A stretch of DNA of 64,000 nt from Segetibacter sp. (GTDB lineage Bacteria; Bacteroidota; Bacteroidia; Chitinophagales; Chitinophagaceae): contig JAQBNO010000078.1 in NCBI GenBank assembly GCA_028288485.1, positions 1-64,000 on the forward strand. Direction: 5' to 3'. Positions 1-10,094 of the stretch are shown here, in pieces. Every line of letters begins with the position of its first letter. Within the stretch, counting starts at the first letter, position 1. Made by a program: the position numbers and the translations under genes. Under the pieces are notes generated by a model. That model was not told the origin of the DNA. It did not search any database and worked only from the letters and a program-made list of their open reading frames with translations.

Positions 1-118
1 ATCTTCACTCTTGAAGACCTTGTTAGTGATAAGGTTTTGAACCTCTTAGACCCTCTCTCGTCTCACTCTTTTTACTACCGTAAGAACTGCTGTTTTACCC
101 GTTTTTTATTTGGGAGTG

Positions 119-151
119 CAAAGATAAGAAGTTTAAGCCTATCTGATCAAA
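119..151 (-). promoter_or_regulatory. Bacteroidota-type promoter (TTTG-N21-TATCTTTG), reading off the left edge
   Basis: Reverse complement reads TTTG-N21-TATCTTTGCACTCCC, matching the -33 TTTG / -7 TAnnTTTG consensus. Confidence 0.6.
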
Positions 152-345
152 TTTCTTCTTGACTTTTTATTCCTTTTAACAGGATCGAAACTCGATGTTG
201 GTTTCCAAATTTAAGTCCTCGACAAGGACAAAAAACCAATCTTACTATTAATTCTGCCAAATTTCTTCTAGGAGTATTCAGAGTAGATCTGAGCGAAACT
301 TGGTAATTATTGAAGAACTTTTTCCCCTTTTTTTAATTGGGATTG

Positions 346-376
346 CAAAGGTAGCAGTTTTTTCCATTCTACCAAA
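346..376 (-). promoter_or_regulatory. Bacteroidota-type promoter (TTTG-N19-TACCTTTG), reading off the left edge
   Basis: Reverse complement reads TTTG-N19-TACCTTTGCAATCCC. Confidence 0.6.
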
Positions 377-565
377 TAAACTTAGTGAAGTTTATTTTTA
401 TTTTTTTATCCTTTTTGCCCCAAGGAACTGTGCTTATTGAAAACATAAGAAAGGGAATGTTGATAGTAAATTTATACGTTCGAAGAAATGCTAAAGATAT
501 TTTTCCTCATCTACCCGCCGACTAGTAGGATGACATGCGGTAACGTGAAGTAAGGGATGAAATAG

Positions 566-650
566 AAAAAAAGATGCCAAAAGATTTGCGGATGAAGTGA
601 TTGCGACGCAACAGTGCCCCTATAAAAAAATACCGCCGGTACCAAAAAAA
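566..650 (+). repeat. Dispersed intergenic repeat, family 1 (copy with upstream extension)
   Basis: ...TTGCGACGCAACAGTGCCCC...CCGCCGGTACCAAAAAAA; the upstream 31 nt match 57860-57890 at 27/31. Confidence 0.6.
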
Positions 651-683
651 GATTAATATAAATCGAATTATCCTCGTAATCAT

Positions 684-1424
684 CTACTTGAACAACGAAG
701 CAGGGTATTCGACCTTACAAAGAAATAAGCCGTGAGCAGGAGTGGCAAAGTTAGCGTTTGTGCAGTCCTTTAATTGAATAATATTTTCAAAATCGCCGAG
801 TGAAATCTTTTTGCGCCCTACTAACAACATTGTTCCCACCATACCGCGTACCATACCGCGTAAAAATCGATTCGCCTTGACATTATATACCAGGCTGTTG
901 TTTTGCAATACCCATTCGCTTTTAAGTATGGTACACTGATGGGTAAAAACCTGTGTGTTTCGTTTGGAAAAAGATGTATAATCGGAATAACGGTACAGCA
1001 TTTCTGCTGCCTGGTTTAACAAGTTTGTATCAACAGAAAAAGGGTAATACCAGGAAGTATCGATCGAAAAAGGATCTTTTGTCGTTGTAATAAAATATTT
1101 ATATTCACGTGATACAGCGAGGAAACGGGCATGAGCGTCGGGGGCTACAGGAAATATGGATTTTACAACTATATCTCGAGGCAGTAACGCATTTACATTA
1201 TAAATCGAACCGGGCTTAAAATCGATTGCAAGATCGAAATGAAAGAAGTTTTGCATGGCATGAACACCTGCATCGGTTCGGGAAGAACCAGTTAAAGCAA
1301 TATTAGCCCTCGTGACTATCTGTAACGCTTTTTCTAACTCGCCCTGAACCGTATTTGCATTTAGCTGTATCTGAAAGCCCGCGTAATTGGTTCCTTTGTA
1401 ACTTACTTCCAGGAAGTACCTCAT
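684..1424 (-). CDS. truA: tRNA pseudouridine(38-40) synthase TruA
   Basis: ORF with TruA motifs (YKGTNYAGFQIQ, GSSRTDAGVHA, NRFLRGMVRGMVG). Confidence 0.95.
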   Translation of the reverse strand: MRYFLEVSYKGTNYAGFQIQLNANTVQGELEKALQIVTRANIALTGSSRTDAGVHAMQNFFHFDLAIDFKPGSIYNVNALLPRDIVVKSIFPVAPDAHARFLAVSREYKYFITTTKDPFSIDTSWYYPFSVDTNLLNQAAEMLYRYSDYTSFSKRNTQVFTHQCTILKSEWVLQNNSLVYNVKANRFLRGMVRGMVGTMLLVGRKKISLGDFENIIQLKDCTNANFATPAHGLFLCKVEYPASLFK

Positions 1425-1449
1425 GCTGGTGTTTTAGATACTTCCTACG

Positions 1450-2715
1450 CTAAGGAATTAATGCTTTGAAACGATTAACGAAAGCCGGATCAACAAATTC
1501 GGATTGAAGTGTAAGGTATTGTTGAGTGTCTGCTACTGATACCAATGAGGCTTCAAAAAATTTAAACCTTCCTTCGTCGGACATAAATAAAGTAGAAAGG
1601 GCTTTTATCTGGCTGGTGGTAAAACATTTATTTCTATATACCTTTTTTGCTTCGCTAATCATCTTTTCATCGCTTGTTTCGCCGGCCATCTTTTTCCTCA
1701 AACGGGCGTAGTCATCATCGGTAGCAATATTATTACAATAACTATTAGCAGGTATGGAAGAAATTGCTGATTGCTTGCTACCTCCCCTTTGAACGGCATC
1801 GGTTTTCGCTACGTTCATGTCGACATCGAGAAACTTAAAACCTTGTTTATTGTTTGCGGATGTTTTTGATGAATTTGAATTAGAAGCTATAACAGTATTG
1901 CTATTTGCAGCAATAGTTGTATCGGATAAAGCAACCGTTTCTGAAGTTGTTTTAGCTTTGGCTGAAGGAATAATAATATTTACAGTATCGGTTACTTTAC
2001 CGTTTTTATCAGTATAAGATAGGCTTACACCCTCCGCAGCTTTAACTTCTGATACTTTTTTAACATCGGTCCTGGAAGCCGCTTCGGGAGCACTCCCTTC
2101 AGATCTTACCGTGGTATTTGCTGCAGCAGGTGTTTGTAGAGTGCTTTTATCAGCCTCAGTTGCAGTAACAGTGGCATTCGGTTTTGTTACTTCCGACAAT
2201 AATTCATTAGCTACAGGCCCAGGTTGAGAAGCCAAAGAATCGGCAGATCTTTTTGTTTGGTCAGTAACCAACCGATTTTCTTTTTTCTTTCGATCGAAAG
2301 ATATAACAGCCTCCGCATTTTCTTTTGCGAGCGCCGCTTCCTTTAGAGCTTTAGCCACATCGTTTGAAGGACTAGCTCCAGCCATAGTAACACTTAAGGA
2401 TTGAAGATTAAAAAGGCCTAATCCCTTTTCGCCGAAATTTTTAAGGTTGAAACCGAGGTCCTTTTTACTAATAGTAAACTGAAAAGATTGTTCGGGGATT
2501 GAATTTTGCGCAAATCCGATTGAACAGTTATAATCACCATCGGGTAGTTTAGGAATGATAACATACCCCCCAGCGGTTGAACTGTGCAATTTCCCGTTGA
2601 TTAACACATAAAAAGGCTGGTTATTTTCAGATTGAATAAAGACGAAGTGCTTTTCCTGGGCTGAAAGGGTTGTCAAACAAAAAGAGAGAAAAAATATACT
2701 TAGGAAGTATTTCAT
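1450..2715 (-). CDS. DUF4476-like domain-containing secreted protein
   Basis: N-terminal signal peptide, low-complexity middle, C-terminal region resembling DUF4476. Confidence 0.65.
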   Translation of the reverse strand: MKYFLSIFFLSFCLTTLSAQEKHFVFIQSENNQPFYVLINGKLHSSTAGGYVIIPKLPDGDYNCSIGFAQNSIPEQSFQFTISKKDLGFNLKNFGEKGLGLFNLQSLSVTMAGASPSNDVAKALKEAALAKENAEAVISFDRKKKENRLVTDQTKRSADSLASQPGPVANELLSEVTKPNATVTATEADKSTLQTPAAANTTVRSEGSAPEAASRTDVKKVSEVKAAEGVSLSYTDKNGKVTDTVNIIIPSAKAKTTSETVALSDTTIAANSNTVIASNSNSSKTSANNKQGFKFLDVDMNVAKTDAVQRGGSKQSAISSIPANSYCNNIATDDDYARLRKKMAGETSDEKMISEAKKVYRNKCFTTSQIKALSTLFMSDEGRFKFFEASLVSVADTQQYLTLQSEFVDPAFVNRFKALIP

Positions 2716-2946
2716 TTAATAAGGTTGAATTTATTGCTTCAATAGGCTCGGCGTAACAAAGCTAAATAAAAGCATGTTTTTATTTATATTATAACTCGGT
2801 TTTAAACTTTCTGAAACTTCCCAGCAAAAACAATGCTTAGTGATTATCAGTGATAATATTTTTTCTTTCAAATAACATTTAGATGAAGATCGAGCATGTT
2901 TATAATAGGAATTGTATGGGAATGGAGGCTGCTATGAAAAGATACC

Positions 2947-3006
2947 GTAGAAGTGAGTGACACAACCGGAGATACGGAAAGAACCAATGCCGGCTCCATA
3001 AAAAAG
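2947..3006 (+). repeat. Dispersed intergenic repeat, family 1 (GAGTGACAC subtype)
   Basis: GTAGAAGTGAGTGACACAACCGG...GCCGGCTCCATAAAAAA. Confidence 0.65.
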
Positions 3007-3043
3007 GAAATTGCAGTGTTGTCTCTGTTCCAGTAAGGAGTCG

Positions 3044-4327
3044 CTAATCAAACTCGTACCCAATATCCTTACGATAGTACATTCCTTCAAAAGATATATT
3101 TTTCAGAACCTCCATAGAGCTAGTAACAGCTTCTTTTATATTATCGCCAAAACACGTTACAGCTAATACCCGGCCACCGTTTGTTACAATTTGATCGTCG
3201 TTTTGTTTTGTACCCGCATGAAAAATCAGCATCTCTTTTTGCCCGAATATTTTATTTAAACCGGTAATACTCATATTTTTCCTGTATTCTCCCGGATAAC
3301 CTCCGCTAACTGCCATTACTGTGCAACAAGCTCTTTCATCAATTTCAATTAGCTGATTTTGTAAATCACCTTTATGCATGGCAACAAATAAATGGACAAG
3401 GTCATTTTTTAATTTTGGTATCACGACCTCCGTTTCCGGATCGCCCATACGACAATTATACTCTATCAAGTACGGTTCATCGTTTACTTTAATCAGTCCG
3501 AAAAATACAAAGCCTTTATATGTAAGGCCTTCTTCATGAATGCCTTTGATGGTAGGCTCAATAATGGTTTTTTCTACTTTCTGCATAAAGACTTGGTCAA
3601 CAAACGAAACCGGGCTAACGCAACCCATTCCCCCGGTATTCGGTCCCGTATCGCCCTCTCCAATTCTTTTATAATCTTTTGCGTGCCCGAGGATTTTATA
3701 ATTTTTTCCATCGGTCAATACAAAAACACTTACTTCAATGCCCTGCAAAAATTCTTCAACAACTACCTTGGCGCTCGCCTCACCAAATTGACGGTCTTTG
3801 ATCATTGCTGTAAAAACTTCCTTTGCTTCCGCTGAATTTTCACAAATAACGACGCCTTTGCCTGCAGCTAACCCATCGGCTTTTAAAACAATAGGAGTAC
3901 TATGTTGCTCCAGGTATTTTATTCCATCATCAAAATTCGATTCATTGAATTCACCATACCCGGCGGTTGGAATATTATGCCGCTGCATAAAACGTTTCGA
4001 AAAAGCTTTGCTTCCTTCGAGTTGGGCACCGGCCGCAGATGGACCAATTACTATTATATGTTGTAAGGATTTATCTATTATAAAAAAATCGTAGATACCC
4101 AATACCAAAGGGTCTTCAGGACCAACGATCACCATTTCAATTTTTTCGGTAATACAAAAGTTTTTAATCGCTTCAAAGTCAGTTACAGCAATCGCTACAT
4201 TTTTACCAAAGGATGCTGTTCCCGCATTTCCGGGCGCTATAAAAAGTTCTGAGCAGCGTTCACTTTGCTTTACTTTCCATGCGAACGCATGTTCGCGTCC
4301 TCCTGAACCTAACAAAAGTATATTCAT
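3044..4327 (-). CDS. purD: Phosphoribosylamine--glycine ligase
   Basis: MNILLLGSGGREHAFAWK, ATP-grasp motifs, GMGCVSPV. Confidence 0.96.
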   Translation of the reverse strand: MNILLLGSGGREHAFAWKVKQSERCSELFIAPGNAGTASFGKNVAIAVTDFEAIKNFCITEKIEMVIVGPEDPLVLGIYDFFIIDKSLQHIIVIGPSAAGAQLEGSKAFSKRFMQRHNIPTAGYGEFNESNFDDGIKYLEQHSTPIVLKADGLAAGKGVVICENSAEAKEVFTAMIKDRQFGEASAKVVVEEFLQGIEVSVFVLTDGKNYKILGHAKDYKRIGEGDTGPNTGGMGCVSPVSFVDQVFMQKVEKTIIEPTIKGIHEEGLTYKGFVFFGLIKVNDEPYLIEYNCRMGDPETEVVIPKLKNDLVHLFVAMHKGDLQNQLIEIDERACCTVMAVSGGYPGEYRKNMSITGLNKIFGQKEMLIFHAGTKQNDDQIVTNGGRVLAVTCFGDNIKEAVTSSMEVLKNISFEGMYYRKDIGYEFD

Positions 4328-4470
4328 AACTAAAAGTTTATAAGCAGGTGAGTTAAGGCGCGAAAATAGAAACTATTTGCAATTCAATGAATACATACAA
4401 CAGTTACGAGACAACTAATTGGAATAATCAGTATTTTGAGCCGTTAAATAACTGACAAAATAAAAAACCT

Positions 4471-6252
4471 ATGAATATTACACCCAATGAGGAATCAATA
4501 ATGCAGGCCAGCCCAGGGCATCCGAAAGGGTTGAGGGTTCTGTTTGCAACCGAAATGTGGGAACGTTTCAACTTTTACGGAATGCGTGCTTTGCTTACCT
4601 TGTTCCTCGCAAACGCCCTGTTACTTGGCGAGCAGGAAGCATCGTTGATCTACGGTGGTTTTCTTGGCTTAAGTTATTTAACACCTATGCTTGGCGGATA
4701 CATAGCCGACAAATACCTTGGAAACAGAAATTGTATTATACTAGGTGGATTAACGATGGCTTTAGGTCAACTATTGCTATTTGTAAGTGCCAGCACTTTC
4801 GATACAAATCTTAGCCTTGCAAAGGCTGTAATGTGGTTAGCACTACTTGTTATCGTTTTTGGAAATGGTTTTTTTAAGCCTAATATTTCATCGATGGTTG
4901 GGCAGCTTTACCCTGTTGAACAAAAAAGTAAACTAGATTCAGCCTTTACCATTTTTTACATGGGCATTAACGTTGGCGCTCTTTTAGGGCAAACCATATG
5001 CCCTTTGTTAGGAGATGTGGAAACAACTACCATTGTAAATGGTGTTGAAAAAAATGTAAGAAACCTGGCAGCTTTTAAGTGGGGCTTTATGGCCGCTGGA
5101 GTCGCAATGCTGACAGGAACCGTCGTTTTCTATCTCCTTAAAAATAAATACGTAGTAACCCCAACCGGAGAGGCGATTGGTGGAAGACCAGATCATAAAA
5201 GATCGGAGTTGGAAGGTGATGCATCTGCAAAGTTTACCCGTAAATCATCGATTATTTTAATCGGTCTTGTCATCGTGTTTTATTTCCTGTTCCAGTACCT
5301 CTCATGGGATTCTAATACGGCCCCTATGACAGGGGAGGGTGTAGGTGCTTACTTCAAGGCGCTTGCTCTATCACCTATAAAAACTTTTGTTTATCCTTTT
5401 ATTTATGCTTCCGGCCTTAGCCTGGCTATTTTTATTTTAACTGATAAGTCGTTGACCAAAGTAGAAACCCAGCGAATCCTGGTTTTATATATTGTAGCCT
5501 TTTTTGTGATCTTCTTTTGGGCAGCGTTTGAACAAGCCGGCTCTTCCTTAACGTTTATTGCAGACAATCAGACCGACACCAACATTTTTGGTTGGAACAT
5601 GCCGCCAAGCATGGTTCAAAATTTCAACGGATTTTTCGTAATTATTTTCGCACTGCCTTTTAGCGCTTTATGGCTTTGGATGCAAAAGAGGAAAATGGAA
5701 CCTATTTCACCCGTAAAACAAGCACTCGGGCTTGCCCTGATTGCTTTAGGCTACCTGATAATCGCCCTGCAGGTTAAAGACCTTGGCACTACCGGAAAAC
5801 TAGGTGTTATCTGGTTAATCATATTATACCTGTTGCATACCTGGGGCGAATTGTGCCTTTCCCCGATTGGCCTTTCGCTGGTTGCAAAATTAGCCCCTAA
5901 ACGATTTGCCTCCTTATTAATGGGCGTTTGGTTTTTAAGCAATGCTGCCGGGTATGCATTAACCGGAACATTAGGAGCGTTACTGCCGCCTACAGGCGAT
6001 AAATATACGATGGCTTCCGAAAAAGGAATTAACCTGCAGGCTATTTTAAACGGCCAGTCTCAAGCTACTACCGAACAACTCGCATTCCTTTCCGAAAAAA
6101 AAATCCCCCTGGTTTATCCAACTTTTGCAGGCTTTACTATCGAAACATTATTCGACTTTTTTATGGTATTTGTAATATTGTGCGGAGCGGCGTCTCTAAT
6201 TCTGTATGCGATAAGCCCGATATTAAAACGAATGATGCACGGGGTGAAATAA
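4471..6252 (+). CDS. POT family peptide MFS transporter
   Basis: GLRVLFATEMWERFNFYGMRALL and multiple TM segments typical of POT/PTR proteins. Confidence 0.9.
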   Translation: MNITPNEESIMQASPGHPKGLRVLFATEMWERFNFYGMRALLTLFLANALLLGEQEASLIYGGFLGLSYLTPMLGGYIADKYLGNRNCIILGGLTMALGQLLLFVSASTFDTNLSLAKAVMWLALLVIVFGNGFFKPNISSMVGQLYPVEQKSKLDSAFTIFYMGINVGALLGQTICPLLGDVETTTIVNGVEKNVRNLAAFKWGFMAAGVAMLTGTVVFYLLKNKYVVTPTGEAIGGRPDHKRSELEGDASAKFTRKSSIILIGLVIVFYFLFQYLSWDSNTAPMTGEGVGAYFKALALSPIKTFVYPFIYASGLSLAIFILTDKSLTKVETQRILVLYIVAFFVIFFWAAFEQAGSSLTFIADNQTDTNIFGWNMPPSMVQNFNGFFVIIFALPFSALWLWMQKRKMEPISPVKQALGLALIALGYLIIALQVKDLGTTGKLGVIWLIILYLLHTWGELCLSPIGLSLVAKLAPKRFASLLMGVWFLSNAAGYALTGTLGALLPPTGDKYTMASEKGINLQAILNGQSQATTEQLAFLSEKKIPLVYPTFAGFTIETLFDFFMVFVILCGAASLILYAISPILKRMMHGVK

Positions 6253-6285
6253 AGTCTATAGCATTTGAAAGACACTTTCAAATAC

Positions 6286-6346
6286 TTTTTTGTGTAACCA
6301 GCCACAGTTTTTTCAATGCTTCATTGTTGTGTCACTCCCTTGTACT
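6286..6346 (-). repeat. Dispersed intergenic repeat, family 1 (GAGTGACAC subtype, divergent)
   Basis: Reverse complement AGTACAAGGGAGTGACACAACAATG...GTGGCTGGTTACACAAAAAAG. Confidence 0.6.
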
Positions 6347-6568
6347 TATAAGTCTTTGTGCATCTTTTCGGGTACGCTGAATGACTGCGAAAAGCCGCCA
6401 TTAATTATAATACGGGCATCTCGTGTACCATTCTCAGTTTTTTCAACACTGCCGGGTAGCAGCACTACGATTACTCATGAAACTTGAACAACTGGAAATA
6501 CCAGTGCGGCAGGTTCCCATTTTAATACAATCACTTACAGTACTTAAATTGCATTAAACCAAAATTCC

Positions 6569-8671
6569 ATGATCGAAAAAAAAGCGTTCAAACCTTTTGT
6601 TGCTCCTGAAACAAGCATGAAAGAATTTACAGTTCGTGCTGTAGTTATGGGTTGCGTAATGGGTTGTCTTTTTGGTGCAGCCACCGTATACCTCGCTTTG
6701 AAAGCCGGCTTAACCGTTAGCGCATCTATTCCAATTGCTGTAATAGCCATTACGCTCGGACGTAAACTCTTCAGAACAACAATTTTAGAAAACAATATTA
6801 TTCAAACGACAGGCTCTGCCAGCGAAAGTATTGCTGCCGGGGTGGCATTTACCTTACCGGGGTTTTTGTTTCTATCAATAGCGGAAAATGGAAAAAGCGT
6901 AGGAACCGAATACTTTAACTACATGACTATTTTGGTGCTTGCAATTTTTGGCGGTCTGCTTGGAACCCTAATGATGATCCCTTTACGACGATCGTTAATA
7001 GTGAAAGAACACGATACCCTTCCCTACCCTGAAGGAACTGCATGCGCAGCAGTACTAAAGGCTGGGGAAAAGGGTGGAGAGGTTTCGAAGACTGCATTTA
7101 TGGGTGTAGCTGTTGCACTGGTATATGCTTTCCTGCAAAGAATTTTTCATGTAATAAGTGAGGTTCCGGGTTATGCAACGAGTTTAAGGAACAAATATTT
7201 CCCGGCGGCACATGTAAGCGGTGAAATAACACCTGAATATTTAGGAGTCGGATATATTATAGGACCAAAGATAGCAGGTGTATTGGTTGCAGGTGGCGTT
7301 CTGAGCTGGATGGTTTTTAATCCTCTGCTTGCTACCTTAATCCAGGATCAGACGGTGATCGCAAGCCAGTTGGTAAAACTTGGATATTTAAAAGATTTAA
7401 ACACCGCGGGTGGTGCAGGAAGCTGGGACCCCGTGTCTCATACGTTTGCCGATACTGCTTCAGCACTTTATCGTGCATATATCAGGCAGGTAGGTGCAGG
7501 AGCGGTGGCCGCGGGAGGTTTCATTACACTACTAAAAACAATTCCTACCATCATATCCTCTTTTAAAGAAAGTGTAGGTTCATTTAAGGAAACGAAAACA
7601 ACGGGGGCAGTTCTTCGCACAGAAAAAGACCTGAGTATAAAAATTGTCTTATTTGGAAGTCTTGGATTGATATTGCTGATGGCGTTTATACCCATGATTC
7701 CCGGTAATGGCGTTTTAAGCAAGCTGCTATTAGGTGTATTGGTAGTTGTGTTCGGAGCTTTCTTTGTAACCGTTTCGTCGAGGATTGTTGGAATTATTGG
7801 TTCGAGCAATAACCCGATCAGTGGAATGACGATAGCTACAGTAATGGCAACGTGCCTTGTATTTATTGGAATTGGCTGGAGCGGAAAAACATACGAACCT
7901 ATGGTTCTTGTTGTAGGCGGAATGATCTGTATTGCTGCAGCCAATGCGGGAGCCACCTCGCAGGATTTGAAAACTGGCTACATAGTTGGAGCAACTCCGC
8001 GCTATCAACAGCTTGCCTTATTTATCGGCGCTATTGTTTCTTCTATTGTAATTGGTTTAACTGTTAAAGTATTGGATTCACCAACTATTGAGATGGCTCA
8101 ACAAGGCATTACCCATGCTATAGGAAGTGATAAATTTCCGGCACCACAAGCAACTTTAATGGCAACATTAATCAAAGGAATTTTATCGTTTAATCTTGAC
8201 TGGCAGTTTGTTTTTGTAGGTGTTGCGCTTTCTGTAACGATGGAACTTTGCGGCATTAAGTCGTTAAGTTTTGCTGTAGGCGCTTACTTACCACTTTCAA
8301 CCACACTTCCAATTTTTGCAGGTGGCGCTATTCGTGGCATTGTAGACTGGCGTAAGATTAAAAAAGAAGGGGTGATGGAAGACGATGACCTGGGCAAAGG
8401 AAGTTTATTTGCAACCGGCCTTGTAGCCGGCGGTGCGCTGGCGGGAGTTGCAGTTGCGTTGCTGACTGCAGGCAGTGATAATATTGCAAGTAAACTGCAA
8501 TTGCTAAGTGCCGAACATGGATTGATCAACACCCTGGGAGATGCAGGATATCAAATTCTTGGTGTACTATTCTTTGCCGTCATGGCATGGCTCCTATACA
8601 AAACGGCGATCAAAAAAAATCCTACGATTGATACTGGAGAAACCACTGATTATGTGCAGGATGTTAAATAG
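6569..8671 (+). CDS. OPT family oligopeptide transporter
   Basis: About 700 aa polytopic protein; EFTVRAVVMGCVMGCLFGAATVYLALKAGLT, DTLPYPEGTACA. Confidence 0.9.
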   Translation: MIEKKAFKPFVAPETSMKEFTVRAVVMGCVMGCLFGAATVYLALKAGLTVSASIPIAVIAITLGRKLFRTTILENNIIQTTGSASESIAAGVAFTLPGFLFLSIAENGKSVGTEYFNYMTILVLAIFGGLLGTLMMIPLRRSLIVKEHDTLPYPEGTACAAVLKAGEKGGEVSKTAFMGVAVALVYAFLQRIFHVISEVPGYATSLRNKYFPAAHVSGEITPEYLGVGYIIGPKIAGVLVAGGVLSWMVFNPLLATLIQDQTVIASQLVKLGYLKDLNTAGGAGSWDPVSHTFADTASALYRAYIRQVGAGAVAAGGFITLLKTIPTIISSFKESVGSFKETKTTGAVLRTEKDLSIKIVLFGSLGLILLMAFIPMIPGNGVLSKLLLGVLVVVFGAFFVTVSSRIVGIIGSSNNPISGMTIATVMATCLVFIGIGWSGKTYEPMVLVVGGMICIAAANAGATSQDLKTGYIVGATPRYQQLALFIGAIVSSIVIGLTVKVLDSPTIEMAQQGITHAIGSDKFPAPQATLMATLIKGILSFNLDWQFVFVGVALSVTMELCGIKSLSFAVGAYLPLSTTLPIFAGGAIRGIVDWRKIKKEGVMEDDDLGKGSLFATGLVAGGALAGVAVALLTAGSDNIASKLQLLSAEHGLINTLGDAGYQILGVLFFAVMAWLLYKTAIKKNPTIDTGETTDYVQDVK

Positions 8672-8727
8672 AAAGGTCTTTAGGAAATAGGATGCTTACG
8701 TAAATTGATCAAAAACAGCAGTAAAAC

Positions 8728-8764
8728 AAAAGGCCTGGAAACTTCTTTACAGGCCTTTTTTGTT
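8728..8764 (+). terminator. Rho-independent terminator
   Basis: AAAGGCCTG-loop-CAGGCCTTTTTT downstream of the OPT transporter. Confidence 0.8.
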
Positions 8765-8823
8765 TCGTGCAATGTTTATCGGAATTTATTTGCGCCTGGG
8801 GAAAAAGTCGAATAACGAAATCC

Positions 8824-8882
8824 AGTAAAAGTGTGCGACGCAACGGCTGCCACATAGGTGTTCAAATGATCACTACCAAAAA
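8824..8882 (+). repeat. Dispersed intergenic repeat, family 1
   Basis: AGTAAAAGTGTGCGACGCAACGGCTG...CACTACCAAAAA. Confidence 0.7.
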
Positions 8883-8952
8883 TTCCACCAGCTTTTTTAA
8901 CCACAATTATTGCAGGGGGTAAAGCCGGGACTACTATCAAAATGACAATTAA

Positions 8953-9969
8953 TTATGCCTCCTGTACTTTACGCTTTGTAAAAAGATGACGGCCTTTTGA
9001 TGCATACAATAGCAGACCAACCAACAGCGGTAACCAAAATTCGTAGAACCGGAAAAGTAACATCGACTGAACGGCAATAACAGTGGGATAGTGATATTTC
9101 TGCAGGATGAAAGTCAGCGACAATTCGATGGCGCCCATGCCACGAAGGAAAGGTGAAATGATGAGGAAAATAGCAGCAACAATATAGCCTATTATTGAGG
9201 CCGTTAAAGAGGGATTAACGCCAGAACCAAGCAAGGCAATGTAGAGATGAACAATGCCTATAACTTCAATGAAAACAGAAACAAGTGTTGCTTTCCAGAA
9301 TTGTTTCATTGATAAATCGAAGGAAAAAGTATCGGTTAAGAACTTCTCGGTTTTCGGCCTTCCTTTTATTACCAACCTATACAATGATCCCTTACTTTGT
9401 ATTGACCTCACTAATAAAACCATCGCAATTAAAAGAACTGATACAGTAATAAAAGCCGCACCCGTACCGGGTACTGAAGAACCCTGCACCCATAAATATA
9501 AAAGAACAGGAACAGCTACTATAAATACTGAAAAAATACCGATGAACCCATAGATAACAGAGGCGTGGTGTACCTGTTGCACATTGTCCTGGTTCTCCTT
9601 AATATTAGAAGGCAAATAAGCCAAAGCCGTAATACCACCTGCAGGGAGAAAAACGGCAATGACATTTCTTTTAAGGTATAACTCAATAGCATGCAGCCAC
9701 GAAATGCGACCTCCGATAGCTAAAAAGCTATAAACATACATTCCGGCCTGCAGCAATATATAAACGACGGTTCCGGCAATACCGAGCCACAACCACAGCT
9801 GACTAGTATTTAGTAAGGAAGTACCGAGCGACCTTAGTTCTCCCCGTTGCTTCCAGAAAAAGTAGCAGGCAATAATGATAAATACAATTGCCAGCAATTC
9901 TTTCCAACCAGCCTTCCTGAAAAATGCTTTTATTCGGCCAGAAGTAAGCTTAGTTGATTTTGTTTTCAT
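8953..9969 (-). CDS. Lysylphosphatidylglycerol synthase TM region / flippase-like membrane protein
   Basis: Polytopic ORF of the UPF0104/LPG_synthase_TM type (FLPAGGITALAYLP, RGMGAIELS). Confidence 0.7.
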   Translation of the reverse strand: MKTKSTKLTSGRIKAFFRKAGWKELLAIVFIIIACYFFWKQRGELRSLGTSLLNTSQLWLWLGIAGTVVYILLQAGMYVYSFLAIGGRISWLHAIELYLKRNVIAVFLPAGGITALAYLPSNIKENQDNVQQVHHASVIYGFIGIFSVFIVAVPVLLYLWVQGSSVPGTGAAFITVSVLLIAMVLLVRSIQSKGSLYRLVIKGRPKTEKFLTDTFSFDLSMKQFWKATLVSVFIEVIGIVHLYIALLGSGVNPSLTASIIGYIVAAIFLIISPFLRGMGAIELSLTFILQKYHYPTVIAVQSMLLFRFYEFWLPLLVGLLLYASKGRHLFTKRKVQEA

Positions 9970-10042
9970 TCAGACAAGGGTGTTATTTACCTCGATGTAG
10001 ATGTAAAAACTACACTTAATACTCGTTCAGTAAATGCGATAA

Positions 10043-10079
10043 AATAAACAGGCCAGCTTTAAAAGCTGGCCTGTTTATT
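10043..10079 (-). terminator. Strong, near-symmetric terminator downstream of acs
   Basis: AATAAACAGGCCAGCTTT-A-AAAGCTGGCCTGTTTATT, an 18-bp perfect inverted repeat. Confidence 0.8.
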
Positions 10080-10094
10080 CGTTTTATAATTTAC

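Noticed and set aside
7468-7956. 162-aa minus-strand ORF inside the OPT transporter
   Set aside because: Antisense to a well-supported conserved membrane protein; typical shadow ORF.
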